This document shows positions 17,260 through 25,463 of a stretch of DNA of 64,000 bases, one piece after another. The stretch comes from Bacteroidia bacterium. GTDB lineage: Bacteria > Bacteroidota > Bacteroidia > Flavobacteriales > Flavobacteriaceae. The stretch lies in the NCBI GenBank assembly GCA_030427585.1, contig JAUIBW010000016.1, positions 1 through 64,000 on the forward strand. The letters run 5' to 3'. The notes under the pieces were generated by a model. That model ran no database searches and was not told where the DNA came from. It saw only the letters and a program-made list of their open reading frames with translations. Position 1 is the first letter of the stretch, and every line of letters starts with the position of its first letter. Made by a program: the position numbers and the translations under genes.

Positions 17260-17688
17260 TTATTCTTCCCAGTCTTTACTGGTTCTATATACTACTCCTT
17301 TAAACAGTGCTACTATATCATCACCTCTTTTAACTTCTACAATATTGAAGCCTACTTTGGTTTTGGTAATATCAACTGTAGCTTCTGCTGTTAAATAATC
17401 CCCTTCTTCTAATGCCTCGATATGATTGATCGAAGTTTCTATAGATACCGCATATTTGCCATGGGTATTTGCAGAAAAACCAAAAGCTGTATCCGCTAAG
17501 CTATAGGATATTCCTCCGTGGGCTTTGCTCATGCTATTAAGCATTTCTTTTCTAATCGTCATCCCTACTTTACATCTTCCTTTTTCTACTTCGATAATTT
17601 CGATACCTAACCATTGACTAAAGGCATCTTGCCTAAGCATCTGCTCAGGTATGAAGTTTGAGGGAATAGGTTTGAGGTTTTTCATCAT
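17260..17688 (-). CDS. paaI: PaaI hydroxyphenylacetyl-CoA thioesterase
   Basis: This small hot-dog thioesterase hydrolyses stray aryl-CoA esters and so frees CoA in the phenylacetate pathway. The family signature is SKAHGGISYSLADTAFGFSAN, with HGG and the catalytic Asp. The length of 142 residues is standard. The start at 17688 overlaps the stop of the four-helix-bundle gene upstream (ATGATG/TGA), so translation of the two is probably coupled; the second ATG at 17685 is the alternative. Confidence 0.9.
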   Translation of the reverse strand: MMKNLKPIPSNFIPEQMLRQDAFSQWLGIEIIEVEKGRCKVGMTIRKEMLNSMSKAHGGISYSLADTAFGFSANTHGKYAVSIETSINHIEALEEGDYLTAEATVDITKTKVGFNIVEVKRGDDIVALFKGVVYRTSKDWEE

Positions 17689-18074
17689 TTTAAATTCTTA
17701 TTCTTTATTCTTTCTGAAATTCTATTTCTCAATGTTGTAATCATTTTAGAAAGTTCGGTCAATATTCTTCGATTTTCTTCATCTTCTACAAAAGTTATGT
17801 ACTTTCTTAACCTAGCTTTAGAACTACATGAAACACACTCATGTGCGCTATGCCAAGCATTTCCCAAATAGTTATAAAACTGAGGATCAGTTCCCGAAGA
17901 GCCTTCGGCTATATTTAAAGCTATTGAGTCTGCTGCTCTTTTAAACTGAGAACTCAATTCAAACCTCTCTTCTTTTGGAAACTTTTTTGTCAATGTATTC
18001 ACCATTTCTCCAAATTCCATAGCTTTAACATAGACCGTCAAATTTTCGAACTTAAAATTATATTTAGAATCCAT
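17685..18074 (-). CDS. Four-helix-bundle protein (S23/IVS family), inserted in the paa operon
   Basis: The 129 residues carry the typical signature of the four helix bundle family first seen in 23S rRNA intervening sequences: FENLTVYVKAMEF, ELSSQFKRAADSIALNIAEG and FYNYLGNAWHSAHE. The function of the family is not established. The gene has nothing to do with phenylacetate chemistry but lies in frame with the operon between paaH and paaI, and its stop overlaps the paaI start by 4 bases. The reading frame is intact, unlike the second copy at 19343-19708. Confidence 0.85.
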   Translation of the reverse strand: MDSKYNFKFENLTVYVKAMEFGEMVNTLTKKFPKEERFELSSQFKRAADSIALNIAEGSSGTDPQFYNYLGNAWHSAHECVSCSSKARLRKYITFVEDEENRRILTELSKMITTLRNRISERIKNKNLK

Positions 18075-18105
18075 ATTTAGTTACTAACACCTAATTTCTC
18101 AGACC

Positions 18106-19269
18106 TCAAACCATTGAAAAAAAACTCTTTTTTTCTTTTATCATTTTTCTTAATAGCGGACTACATCGATATCGATCTTCATGGTATTCATTATAAAGAT
18201 TATCCAGCATAGTAACACACCAGTCAATTCCCTTTTCATCTGCCCAGGCTAACAGCCCTTTTGGATAATTTACGCCCTTGGTCATTGCATTATCAATATC
18301 TTCTGCCGAAGCTATATTCCAAAACAATGCATCCGCTGCTTCATTAATTAGCATGACCAATACTCTATTAAAAATATACGCTGCCAGTTCTTTATCTTCT
18401 TTGGGCGTATCTTTTACCGCAGTATCACTATAATCATAATATCCTTTCCCAGATTTTCTTCCTAAATACCCGGCTTCAGACAACCTTTTTTGTGTAAAAG
18501 AAGGTTTGTATCGGGGATCATAGTAAAATGCTTTAAATACAGTTTCTGTAACCGTATAATTGATATCGTTTCCTATAAAATCCATTAATTCAAAAGGGCC
18601 CATTCTAAATCCTCCCAAAGTTTTTAAGCTCCAATCTATAGTAGCAATATCAGCCAGACCTTCTTCATAAATACGTAACGATTCTCCATAAAATGGTCGT
18701 GCTACACGATTTACAATAAATCCTGGAGTATCTTTTGCTAAGGCTACTACTTTTTTCCAACCCCTAATGATCTCTACCACCTTATCAGTAATCTGAGTTG
18801 ATGTTTGTACTGCAGGAATCACCTCAACTAATTTCATTAACGGAGCAGGGTTAAAAAAATGAATCCCTATACATCGCTCTGGTTTTTGTAATGAAGATGC
18901 TATAGATGCTATAGATAAAGAGGAAGTATTAGATGCAATAATTGTATCTTCGGGTACATAGGTTTCCAGTTCTGAAAACACTTTCTTTTTAATATCCAGA
19001 TTCTCTATAATAGCTTCGATAGTGAGATTTACATCTTTAAGGTCTTTTAAAGAATTTACATAAGAAATATTACCTTGAATACGTGTTTTCTCTGTTTGAT
19101 CAATTCTTCCTTTTTCAATCAAGCGAGAAAGAATTTTTTCTAAAGATTGTTTACTTCTATCTAGCGCTTCTTGCTTTGTATCGAATACTTTTACTTTGCA
19201 ACCAGAAGTAGCAGCTACCTGAGCGATACCACTTCCCATTGTTCCTGATCCTATTACTCCAACAATCAT
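18106..19269 (-). CDS. paaH: 3-hydroxyacyl-CoA dehydrogenase PaaH
   Basis: This enzyme oxidises 3-hydroxyadipyl-CoA to 3-oxoadipyl-CoA with NAD. The Rossmann motif is GVIGSGTMGSGIAQVA at residues 3-18, and HFFNPAPLMKLVEVIP carries the catalytic histidine of the 3HCDH family. The C-terminal dimerisation domain follows from about 190 (GFIVNRVARPFYGES), with a second, shorter 3HCDH-type unit at the end. At 387 residues it is shorter than E. coli PaaH (about 475). It lies between two four-helix-bundle genes. Confidence 0.9.
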   Translation of the reverse strand: MIVGVIGSGTMGSGIAQVAATSGCKVKVFDTKQEALDRSKQSLEKILSRLIEKGRIDQTEKTRIQGNISYVNSLKDLKDVNLTIEAIIENLDIKKKVFSELETYVPEDTIIASNTSSLSIASIASSLQKPERCIGIHFFNPAPLMKLVEVIPAVQTSTQITDKVVEIIRGWKKVVALAKDTPGFIVNRVARPFYGESLRIYEEGLADIATIDWSLKTLGGFRMGPFELMDFIGNDINYTVTETVFKAFYYDPRYKPSFTQKRLSEAGYLGRKSGKGYYDYSDTAVKDTPKEDKELAAYIFNRVLVMLINEAADALFWNIASAEDIDNAMTKGVNYPKGLLAWADEKGIDWCVTMLDNLYNEYHEDRYRCSPLLRKMIKEKKSFFSMV

Positions 19270-19274
19270 AATTA

Positions 19275-19754
19275 ATATCGAATATCGAATGTTAAATATT
19301 GAATACCGAAATGCTTATTTTCAGTAAGTCTATTAGCATTCATTACTTATTTTTATTTTGCGATCTTCGAATACTAGATACGAAAATCGCTATGAGTTCA
19401 TTATTTTCTTTTATAATTAATTCTAACTTATCACTATCTATAACCTAATTCGTTCCTTTTTGAATTTTCAAATTCACAAGTGATTCTCTTAATTCTTTTA
19501 AGCATATTTTCATTTTATGAAGGAAATCCTTCGGTGATTCAGCACTTTGAGCTTCGCCATAATTTAATGCAGCAGAAGTTGAATAACGTATTAATTGTTT
19601 AGATAAATGTTGAGAAGCAAAATTATCTTCTGATTTTCCAAAAACTAGAATAACATCAATTGAAAATTGAATCAATCTTTCTTCTAAATCGTATTTATAG
19701 TTTTTCACACCTAAAACTTTAGTATTCGATATCCTTTTATTCGTTATTGAATAT
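19275..19754. repeat. Inverted-repeat-bounded unit enclosing the broken four-helix-bundle gene
   Basis: A 37-base arm at 19275-19311 (ATATCGAATATCGAATGTTA and on) matches the reverse complement of 19718-19754 over its length with about three quarters identity and one small gap. The enclosed 406 bases hold the four-helix-bundle frame. The arms resemble those of the gene-less spacers in the same operon, so the unit looks like a loaded form of the same element (inference). Confidence 0.55.
19343..19708 (-). pseudogene. Four-helix-bundle protein gene with one in-frame stop
   Basis: Translation from 19708 gives 87 residues with the family signature (LSKQLIRYSTSAALNYGEAQ, KICLKELRESLVNLK) and then meets TAG at 19445-19447. 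The same frame continues beyond it for 33 codons, reading VIDSDKLELIIKENNELIAI and on to TAA at 19343-19345, which is the expected end of this family (NELIAIFVSSI). With the stop replaced, the protein would have the normal length of 121 residues. So this is a recent nonsense mutation, or a readthrough case, rather than a naturally short gene. Confidence 0.8.
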
Positions 19755-19760
19755 TTCTAT

Positions 19761-20540
19761 TTATTTACCTTTAAATACGGGTTTCCTTTTTTCAATAAAT
19801 GCATTTACGCCTTCTGCATAATCCTCGCTTTCTGCAGATGCTATCTGTAAATCCGATTCTATTGCCAATTGCTCATCGAGCGTATTTACTAATGACTGAT
19901 TTAGTAATCTTTTGGTCAATCCTAAAGCTTTGGTTGGCATTTGAGCTAATTTTGAAACCAACTTAGTTACCTCTTCTTCAAAAGTTTCTGTTTCAAACAC
20001 TTTATATATCATCCCTAATTGCTCTGCTTCTTTTGCGCTTACTTTATCTCCTAACATCATTAAAGCAGAAGCTTTTTGAAAACCAATTAATCTGGGTAGA
20101 AAAAAGGTCCCTGCACTATCAGGAACCAACCCTATCTTACTAAATGCCTGGATAAAGCTTGCCACCTCAGAAGCTACTACAATATCACATGCCAAAGCTA
20201 TATTGGCTCCTGCTCCTGCAGCAACCCCATTTACAGCTGCCACAATAGGTTTTTCGATAGTTCTAATGCGACTGATTATTGGATTATAATGTTCTTCTAA
20301 TATTTTTCTGAAACCAGGGTTCAATTCGGGAGAAGTTACTTCTTTAAGGTCCTGTCCTGCGCAAAATGCTTTTCCGTTTCCGATAAGCATAATAGCTCTT
20401 ATTTCATCATTAGTAGTACACTCATCTAATGTTTTTTGTAGCAACAAGGCCATTTTTCTATTGAAACTATTAAAAGTATCCGGGCGATTTAGCGTTATTC
20501 TCGCTACTCCATTTTCAATGTGCAATTCGATTGAAGGCAT
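19761..20540 (-). CDS. paaG: PaaG: ring-1,2-epoxyphenylacetyl-CoA isomerase
   Basis: PaaG converts the ring epoxide to oxepin-CoA and also isomerises a later unsaturated intermediate. The crotonase fold shows the oxyanion hole in GVAAGAGANIALACD (about 105-119) and the segment SKIGLVPDSAGTFFLPRL, in which Asp141 takes the place of the known PaaG aspartate; the hydratase glutamates are missing, which separates it from ordinary hydratases. The length of 259 residues is usual. It lies downstream of paaD with a 70-base spacer. Confidence 0.9.
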   Translation of the reverse strand: MPSIELHIENGVARITLNRPDTFNSFNRKMALLLQKTLDECTTNDEIRAIMLIGNGKAFCAGQDLKEVTSPELNPGFRKILEEHYNPIISRIRTIEKPIVAAVNGVAAGAGANIALACDIVVASEVASFIQAFSKIGLVPDSAGTFFLPRLIGFQKASALMMLGDKVSAKEAEQLGMIYKVFETETFEEEVTKLVSKLAQMPTKALGLTKRLLNQSLVNTLDEQLAIESDLQIASAESEDYAEGVNAFIEKRKPVFKGK

Positions 20541-20610
20541 ATTTTGTTCTCTATTTTGAATTTTGAGTTATATAGTTTTTAATGACTTTATTATTTTACT
20601 TTAAGCTATT

Positions 20611-21114
20611 TTACTTAAGGCACTTAAAATAATCAAAAGGTTCTAAGCAATCATTACATTGAAACAGTGCTTTACATGCTGTTGAACCAAACTGGCTTAT
20701 CATTTTTGTGTTTGTCGAACCACATTGGGTACATTTTACTATTTTTTTACCTCCAAGTAATGCTTCTTTATCAGCTTTCTCATTTAATGGGGCAGCAATC
20801 CCGTATTTTTCTAGTGCTTCCCTACCTTTTGGTGTAATCCAATCGGTGGTCCATGCTGGCGATAAGACCAAGGAAACTTTGGCTTCTATATTTTCTTTTG
20901 CAAAAGCATTAATGATATCATCTCCTATCACATCCATTGCAGGGCAACCACTATATGTAGGGGTTATTGCAATCTGGGCTATATTGTTGACCATTTGAGC
21001 AGACCGAACCACCCCCATATCCATAATAGACAATACCGGAATTTCGGGATCATGGACTTTTTCCAAAATTGGAATCAGTTTCGGGTCTATATGTTGCTCA
21101 AGTTCTATTGTCAT
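20611..21114 (-). CDS. paaD: PaaD: assembly factor of phenylacetyl-CoA epoxidase
   Basis: PaaD belongs to the DUF59/MIP18 family of iron-sulfur assembly proteins and is needed for an active epoxidase. The N-terminal part has VHDPEIPVLSIMDMGVV and TYSGCPAMDVI. The C-terminal part has a zinc-ribbon-like set of cysteines, CTQCGS, ACKALFQCNDC and a final Cys, as in other PaaD proteins. The length is 167 residues. It follows paaC, separated by a hairpin spacer at 21125-21198. Confidence 0.92.
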   Translation of the reverse strand: MTIELEQHIDPKLIPILEKVHDPEIPVLSIMDMGVVRSAQMVNNIAQIAITPTYSGCPAMDVIGDDIINAFAKENIEAKVSLVLSPAWTTDWITPKGREALEKYGIAAPLNEKADKEALLGGKKIVKCTQCGSTNTKMISQFGSTACKALFQCNDCLEPFDYFKCLK

Positions 21115-21124
21115 AATAAATATG

Positions 21125-21198
21125 GAATATCAAACATTTAATATCCAAGGTTGAAGTTTTATTTCTCTTTATCATTCAATATTAAATGTTCGGTATTC
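21125..21198. repeat. Hairpin spacer between paaC and paaD
   Basis: GAATATCAAACATTTAATAT and onward at 21125-21148 matches the reverse complement of 21175-21198 at 20 of 24 positions, with a 26-base loop. This is the clearest of the operon spacers. Confidence 0.7.
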
Positions 21199-21207
21199 TG
21201 TATTATT

Positions 21208-21963
21208 TTACCATTTCATATTAGGATAGGTACGTTGCATATATTGCAAATCTGAAAGCAAGTATCCCATATGCTCGCTATGAATACCTTGTTTACCGCC
21301 TTTCTGAAACCATTTAGTTTCTGGTATGGTGATCGTAGCTTCTTCAAATACTTCTCTAATCCTTTGGTCGTATTTTTCTCGCAAATCATAAGTATTAACT
21401 CCAACTCCATTTTCTACAGCAATCTTATCATCATCTGTCATATGAAATAGTTCATCTGTATACTTCCACAGATCATCAACTGCTTCCTGAACTTTTTGAT
21501 GACTTTCTTCTGTACCATCTCCCAATCTTTTTATCCAGTCTGAAGAAAATCTTTGATGATAGCTTACTTCTTTAATCGCTTTTTTTGCAATGGCCGCTAC
21601 TGTTTCATCATTACTATTTTGCAGTTCTTCTAACAATAATAGGTGAAAAGCGTCATAGAAAAACTGTCTTGTAATCACATACCCAAAATGTCTGTTGGGT
21701 TGTTCGACAAGCAGTACATTTTTGTACTGTCTTTCTATTCTCAAAAAAGCAATATCATCTTCGGTTTTTCCATCTCCAGAGAGCTGAGCCACGTATTGAT
21801 AATAACTTCGCGTCTGGCCTAATAAATCCAATGCCATATTGGTCATTGCGATATCTGTTTCCAGGTTTGGCCCATGGCCACATAACTCTGATAATCGCTG
21901 ACCAAGGATCAAAGCATTATCTGCTATACCGTAGATATATTGTATTTTATTTTCGTTTTTCAT
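21208..21963 (-). CDS. paaC: PaaC: structural subunit of phenylacetyl-CoA epoxidase
   Basis: PaaC forms the core of the multicomponent epoxidase with the catalytic subunit PaaA. It has the ferritin-like helical fold but has lost most iron ligands. Recognisable segments are LILGQRLSELCGHGP, DIAMTNMALDLLGQTRSYY and VSYHQRFSSDWIKRLGDGT. The length of 251 residues is usual. It is downstream of paaB after a 193-base gap. Confidence 0.92.
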   Translation of the reverse strand: MKNENKIQYIYGIADNALILGQRLSELCGHGPNLETDIAMTNMALDLLGQTRSYYQYVAQLSGDGKTEDDIAFLRIERQYKNVLLVEQPNRHFGYVITRQFFYDAFHLLLLEELQNSNDETVAAIAKKAIKEVSYHQRFSSDWIKRLGDGTEESHQKVQEAVDDLWKYTDELFHMTDDDKIAVENGVGVNTYDLREKYDQRIREVFEEATITIPETKWFQKGGKQGIHSEHMGYLLSDLQYMQRTYPNMKW

Positions 21964-22156
21964 CTGTTCTTTTTTTATTGTTTTTTAATTGTCAGATGGA
22001 ATTCGCCATTGACCATATCGGTTGGTATTAGCCTAATCATTATGGCTTATTTCATAATACTTCCCGTAATGATGGGTATCTTATTTAAATCACTTTAATT
22101 TCAAAATAGTAAAGTTTCCGTATTCATAGGAATTGTAATTTCTACCATTGTAAACA

Positions 22157-22441
22157 TCACATATGCTTTACTTCATCTGGTAATGTATAAAATGTAGGGT
22201 GTCTATATATCTTATCCTGAGCGGGCTCGAATAATTCTCCGCTGTTTTCGGGGTTTGATGCTGTGATATGTTTAGACTCTACTACCCATATACTCACTCC
22301 TTCATTTCTACGGGTATACACATCTCTGGCATTTTCTAAAGCCATTTCTGCATCGGCTGCATGAATACTACCAAAATGACGATGTTCTAAACCATTTTTA
22401 CTTCTTACAAACACTTCCCAAAGTGGCCAGTTATTTTTCAT
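22157..22441 (-). CDS. paaB: PaaB: small subunit of phenylacetyl-CoA epoxidase
   Basis: PaaB is a small subunit that bridges the PaaAC units and is required for activity. The sequence WPLWEVFVRSKNGLEHRHFG followed by AADAEMALENARDVYTRR is characteristic of the family, and the 94 residues match its normal length. It lies between paaA and paaC; a perfect 18-bp palindrome separates it from paaA. Confidence 0.93.
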   Translation of the reverse strand: MKNNWPLWEVFVRSKNGLEHRHFGSIHAADAEMALENARDVYTRRNEGVSIWVVESKHITASNPENSGELFEPAQDKIYRHPTFYTLPDEVKHM

Positions 22442-22455
22442 ACTTATGAATTTTA

Positions 22456-22473
22456 AATTCTGAATTCAGAATT
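22456..22473. repeat. 18-bp perfect palindrome between paaA and paaB
   Basis: AATTCTGAATTCAGAATT reads the same on both strands and occupies most of the 33-base paaA-paaB junction. Confidence 0.8.
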
Positions 22474-22474
22474 A

Positions 22475-23455
22475 TTATATTGCTTTTTTAAGCTTTTTAT
22501 CTTCTTGTTTTTTGGCATATGCCATTGCTGCATTCCTTACCCATTCTCCTTTTTCCCAAGCATTAACTCTAGCTGTCATACGTTCTTTGTTACAAGGGCC
22601 ATGACCTTTTACTACTTGCCAGAATTCGTCCCAATCTATTTTCCCAAAATCGTATCCTTTTTTTTCTTCATTCCATTTTAAGTCTGGATCAGGAATAGTA
22701 AGTCCAATTAATTCTGCTTGTGGAACTGTTTGATCAATAAACTGCTGACGTAATTCATCATTAGTTTTTCTTTTTAATTTCCACTTCATTGATTGGGCAG
22801 TATGCACCGATTCTGCATCAGTAGGTCCAAACATCATTAACGATGGCCACCACCATCTATTTAATGCATCTTGAGCCATTTCTTTTTGCTCTGGGCTACC
22901 ATTTGCCAACGTAATCATGATTTCATATCCTTGACGCTGATGAAAGCTCTCTTCTTTACATACTCTAATCATAGCTCTGGCATAGGGTCCATAAGAAGTA
23001 CTACATAGTGGTACTTGATTAATAATTGCCGCGCCATCTACCAGCCAGCCAATTGCTCCCATATCTGCCCAGGTAACTGTCGGATAATTAAATATACTTG
23101 AATATTTTGCTTTACCGGTATGCAATTGCTCGTATAGTTCTTCTCTAGAAATCCCTAAAGTCTCACATGCACTATATAAGTATAATCCATGTCCTGCCTC
23201 ATCCTGAACTTTAGCTAACAAAGCTACTTTACGTCTTAGAGAGGGTGCACGGGTTATCCAGTTTCCTTCTGGTAGCATTCCAACAATTTCGGAATGTGCG
23301 TGCTGAGAAATTTGCCGAATATGAGTTTTTCGGTATTTTTCTGGCATCCAATCTTTAGGTTCGATCTTTTCATCTCTGGCAATTCTCTGCTCAAAGATTT
23401 CTTCTAGACTTAGGCTATGCTCAGCCCCATGGTTTTTTATTTCTTTTTCGCTCAT
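22475..23455 (-). CDS. paaA: PaaA: catalytic subunit of phenylacetyl-CoA epoxidase
   Basis: PaaA carries the carboxylate-bridged di-iron centre that epoxidises the ring of phenylacetyl-CoA. Both ExxH ligand pairs are visible: E86-A-G-H89 in [15 protein letters not shown] and E169-S-F-H172 in [15 protein letters not shown]. Other family blocks are [15 protein letters not shown] and [16 protein letters not shown]. The length of 326 residues is typical. It follows paaE by 12 bases; the gene order E-A-B-C-D differs from the A-B-C-D-E order of E. coli. Confidence 0.95.
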   Translation of the reverse strand: MSEKEIKNHGAEHSLSLEEIFEQRIARDEKIEPKDWMPEKYRKTHIRQISQHAHSEIVGMLPEGNWITRAPSLRRKVALLAKVQDEAGHGLYLYSACETLGISREELYEQLHTGKAKYSSIFNYPTVTWADMGAIGWLVDGAAIINQVPLCSTSYGPYARAMIRVCKEESFHQRQGYEIMITLANGSPEQKEMAQDALNRWWWPSLMMFGPTDAESVHTAQSMKWKLKRKTNDELRQQFIDQTVPQAELIGLTIPDPDLKWNEEKKGYDFGKIDWDEFWQVVKGHGPCNKERMTARVNAWEKGEWVRNAAMAYAKKQEDKKLKKAI

Positions 23456-23467
23456 AATCCTAGAGTT

Positions 23468-24541
23468 TTATACATCAAAATCAACTACTACTTTTTCTGT
23501 AGTAGGAACAGCCTGACAAGACAAGACAAGGCCTTTTGCAACCTCATCTTCTTCTAATGCGTAGTTTATCTTCATCTCTACTGCTCCTTCAACAACCTTG
23601 CACTTACAAGTACTGCACACTCCACCTTTACAAGCAAAAGGCAGGTCTGCACCAGAAGCCAACGCTCCGTCTAATATATTATCATATTCATCATCCATGG
23701 CAAAGTGAAATTCTTTTCCGCCATCTATAATGGTAACTTTGGTTCCATCAAATTTATGATCAACTACTTCTGCTGCTTTTTTCTTATCTTCTTCAGAAAC
23801 ACCTGAAAAGAAAAGTTCATAATGAATTTTATCTTTTGATAATCCAGCATTGACCAATCTGTCTCTAATCAAAAAGATCATTTCTTCGGGACCGCAGATA
23901 AAGCATTCATCTACACTGGATACATCAATTATTTTATTAGTAAGTTCTTGTATCTTTTCCTCTGTAAATCTTCCATTAAGTAATGGTATATCCCGATGTT
24001 CTTTTGTTAAAAAGTAAAATATCTCTACTCTGCCAAAATACTTGTTTCTAAGTGCCTCTATCTCTTCTTTAAAGATAATGGATTTCGCATTCCGATTCAA
24101 GTAAAAGAGCTTGAAAGTACTTTCTGGCTCAGACGCAAGATGAGTTTTTAGTATAGATAATATAGGTGTAATACCGCTTCCTGCAGCAAAAACAATATAA
24201 TTTTTGGCTTTTGAAGGAGCTACTTCAACAAAAAAGTTTCCCATAGGAGGCATTACTTCCAGAACATCTCCTTCTTTAAGTACATCATTTGCAAAGTTAG
24301 AGAACAATCCCTGATCAATTCGTTTAACTGCCACCTGCCATTTATTTTCAATAGGACTTGAACATAAAGAATATGAGCGTCTTACTTCTTCATCATTAAT
24401 AGATGTTTTTAGAGTAAGATGCTGGCCTTGCTTAAACAAAAATGTACTTCTAAGTTCTTCTGGTATATCAAAAGTAATAGATGTACAATCCTTAGTTTCT
24501 TTAGTTAATTCAGAAACGCGAATAGAATAAAAATCAGTCAT
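23468..24541 (-). CDS. paaE: PaaE: reductase subunit of phenylacetyl-CoA epoxidase
   Basis: PaaE passes electrons from NADPH to the di-iron centre of PaaA. The N-terminal FAD domain includes RRSYSLCSSP, the NAD(P) domain follows (FAAGSGITPILSILK), and the C-terminal plant-type ferredoxin domain has its four cluster cysteines in CKGGVCSTCKC and LSCQA. The length of 357 residues is normal. It is the first structural gene of the operon; a promoter and an overlapping 20-bp palindrome lie directly upstream, and the TetR gene is 102 bases away. Confidence 0.95.
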   Translation of the reverse strand: MTDFYSIRVSELTKETKDCTSITFDIPEELRSTFLFKQGQHLTLKTSINDEEVRRSYSLCSSPIENKWQVAVKRIDQGLFSNFANDVLKEGDVLEVMPPMGNFFVEVAPSKAKNYIVFAAGSGITPILSILKTHLASEPESTFKLFYLNRNAKSIIFKEEIEALRNKYFGRVEIFYFLTKEHRDIPLLNGRFTEEKIQELTNKIIDVSSVDECFICGPEEMIFLIRDRLVNAGLSKDKIHYELFFSGVSEEDKKKAAEVVDHKFDGTKVTIIDGGKEFHFAMDDEYDNILDGALASGADLPFACKGGVCSTCKCKVVEGAVEMKINYALEEDEVAKGLVLSCQAVPTTEKVVVDFDV

Positions 24542-24572
24542 ATCATAATTTAACTATATAGTTATAGCTAAA

Positions 24573-24604
24573 CAAAACTAACAATTGTTAGTTTGATACA
24601 CAAA
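24573..24604 (-). promoter_or_regulatory. Promoter of the paa operon
   Basis: On the minus strand, TTTG (24601-24604) and TAGTTTTG (24573-24580) are separated by 20 bases, a close fit to the Bacteroidota promoter consensus TTTG-N19-TAnnTTTG. Transcription would begin about 30 bases before the paaE ATG. Confidence 0.65.
24575..24594. promoter_or_regulatory. TetR-type operator overlapping the paa promoter
   Basis: AAACTAACAATTGTTAGTTT is a perfect 20-bp palindrome. It covers the -7 box and part of the spacer of the paaE promoter, so a bound repressor would block RNA polymerase. The TetR gene next to it is the natural candidate for the binding protein. A close copy lies at 11436-11453 before the E2 gene. 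Confidence 0.7.
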
Positions 24605-24643
24605 TAATTATCTGTTAATTTTGTGACTACCCCAAAATACAGG

Positions 24644-25213
24644 TCATGCTACTCCTTTTAGCAATACTGATATCATATCTCGTTTTAAGATATCAGAATC
24701 AATTTCTTTTTGTTCGGGGTACCATAAATACAATGTTCTTAAAGTAGAGAGTGTAGAAAATACCATAATTTCTATATTATAGGGTTTAATTTCTCCTTTC
24801 TCTAATCCTTTCTTTACTATATTTCTAAAATTATCTTCATATTCTTGGCGCATTTTTTCAAAATATTGCAAATTGTCCTCTTCAAGATGCATCCAATCAT
24901 TATTAAGCGAGGCCAGGCCATCTGCGTTTCGTAATGTGACATCTATATGTAGGTCAATAATATTTTCCAGCTTTTGGATTGTATTTTCATCAGAGTTCAC
25001 AATTTTATTCATCCCAACTGTAAATTCTTCTGCAAGTCCAATTATGATAGTAGACAATATTTCTTGTTTTGACTGAATATGATTATACAAGCTTGCCGCT
25101 TTAATCCCCATAGCTTTTGCCAAATCTCTCATAGTCACAGCACTATACCCTTTTTCTTTAAAAAGAATAGCTGCTGCATTTATAATTTCTTGTTTTCTGC
25201 TTTCGGGTCTCAT
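24644..25213 (-). CDS. TetR/AcrR family regulator, probable repressor of the paa operon
   Basis: The first 60 residues form a TetR helix-turn-helix (IINAAAILFKEKGYSAVTMR, DLAKAMGIKAASLYNHIQSK), followed by a helical ligand-binding domain; total length 189 residues. In paa systems TetR-type regulators typically release DNA on binding phenylacetyl-CoA; that ligand is inference here. The gene precedes paaE on the same strand, and the promoter/palindrome lies between them. Confidence 0.85.
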   Translation of the reverse strand: MRPESRKQEIINAAAILFKEKGYSAVTMRDLAKAMGIKAASLYNHIQSKQEILSTIIIGLAEEFTVGMNKIVNSDENTIQKLENIIDLHIDVTLRNADGLASLNNDWMHLEEDNLQYFEKMRQEYEDNFRNIVKKGLEKGEIKPYNIEIMVFSTLSTLRTLYLWYPEQKEIDSDILKRDMISVLLKGVA

Positions 25214-25463
25214 CTGTTTCGATTTATCATTTTTATTGGTCAGATAAAATTTACATAGTAATCATTTTTCAACAGACTCAACTAATAAAGTGAAGCCGGT
25301 ATTAAAAACCATAACTATACTCATTTCATGGCAGGTATTTTGTTTTCCACTCAAAAATAAATTTTAATCTCATATAACCCATATTTTTGCGATCAAAAAC
25401 AATGATTATGGTGATTTTATGTTATAACTAATACTATATTAACAGTAAAAAGAATCTAGACTT

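Noticed and set aside
19445-19708. An intact 87-residue four-helix-bundle protein
   Set aside because: The same frame goes on past the TAG with the normal family ending, so the short version is better explained by a nonsense mutation.
6719-25213. A phenylacetate-CoA ligase (paaK) in the operon
   Set aside because: Every sizeable frame in the block was assigned to another product, and none has the adenylate-forming motifs.
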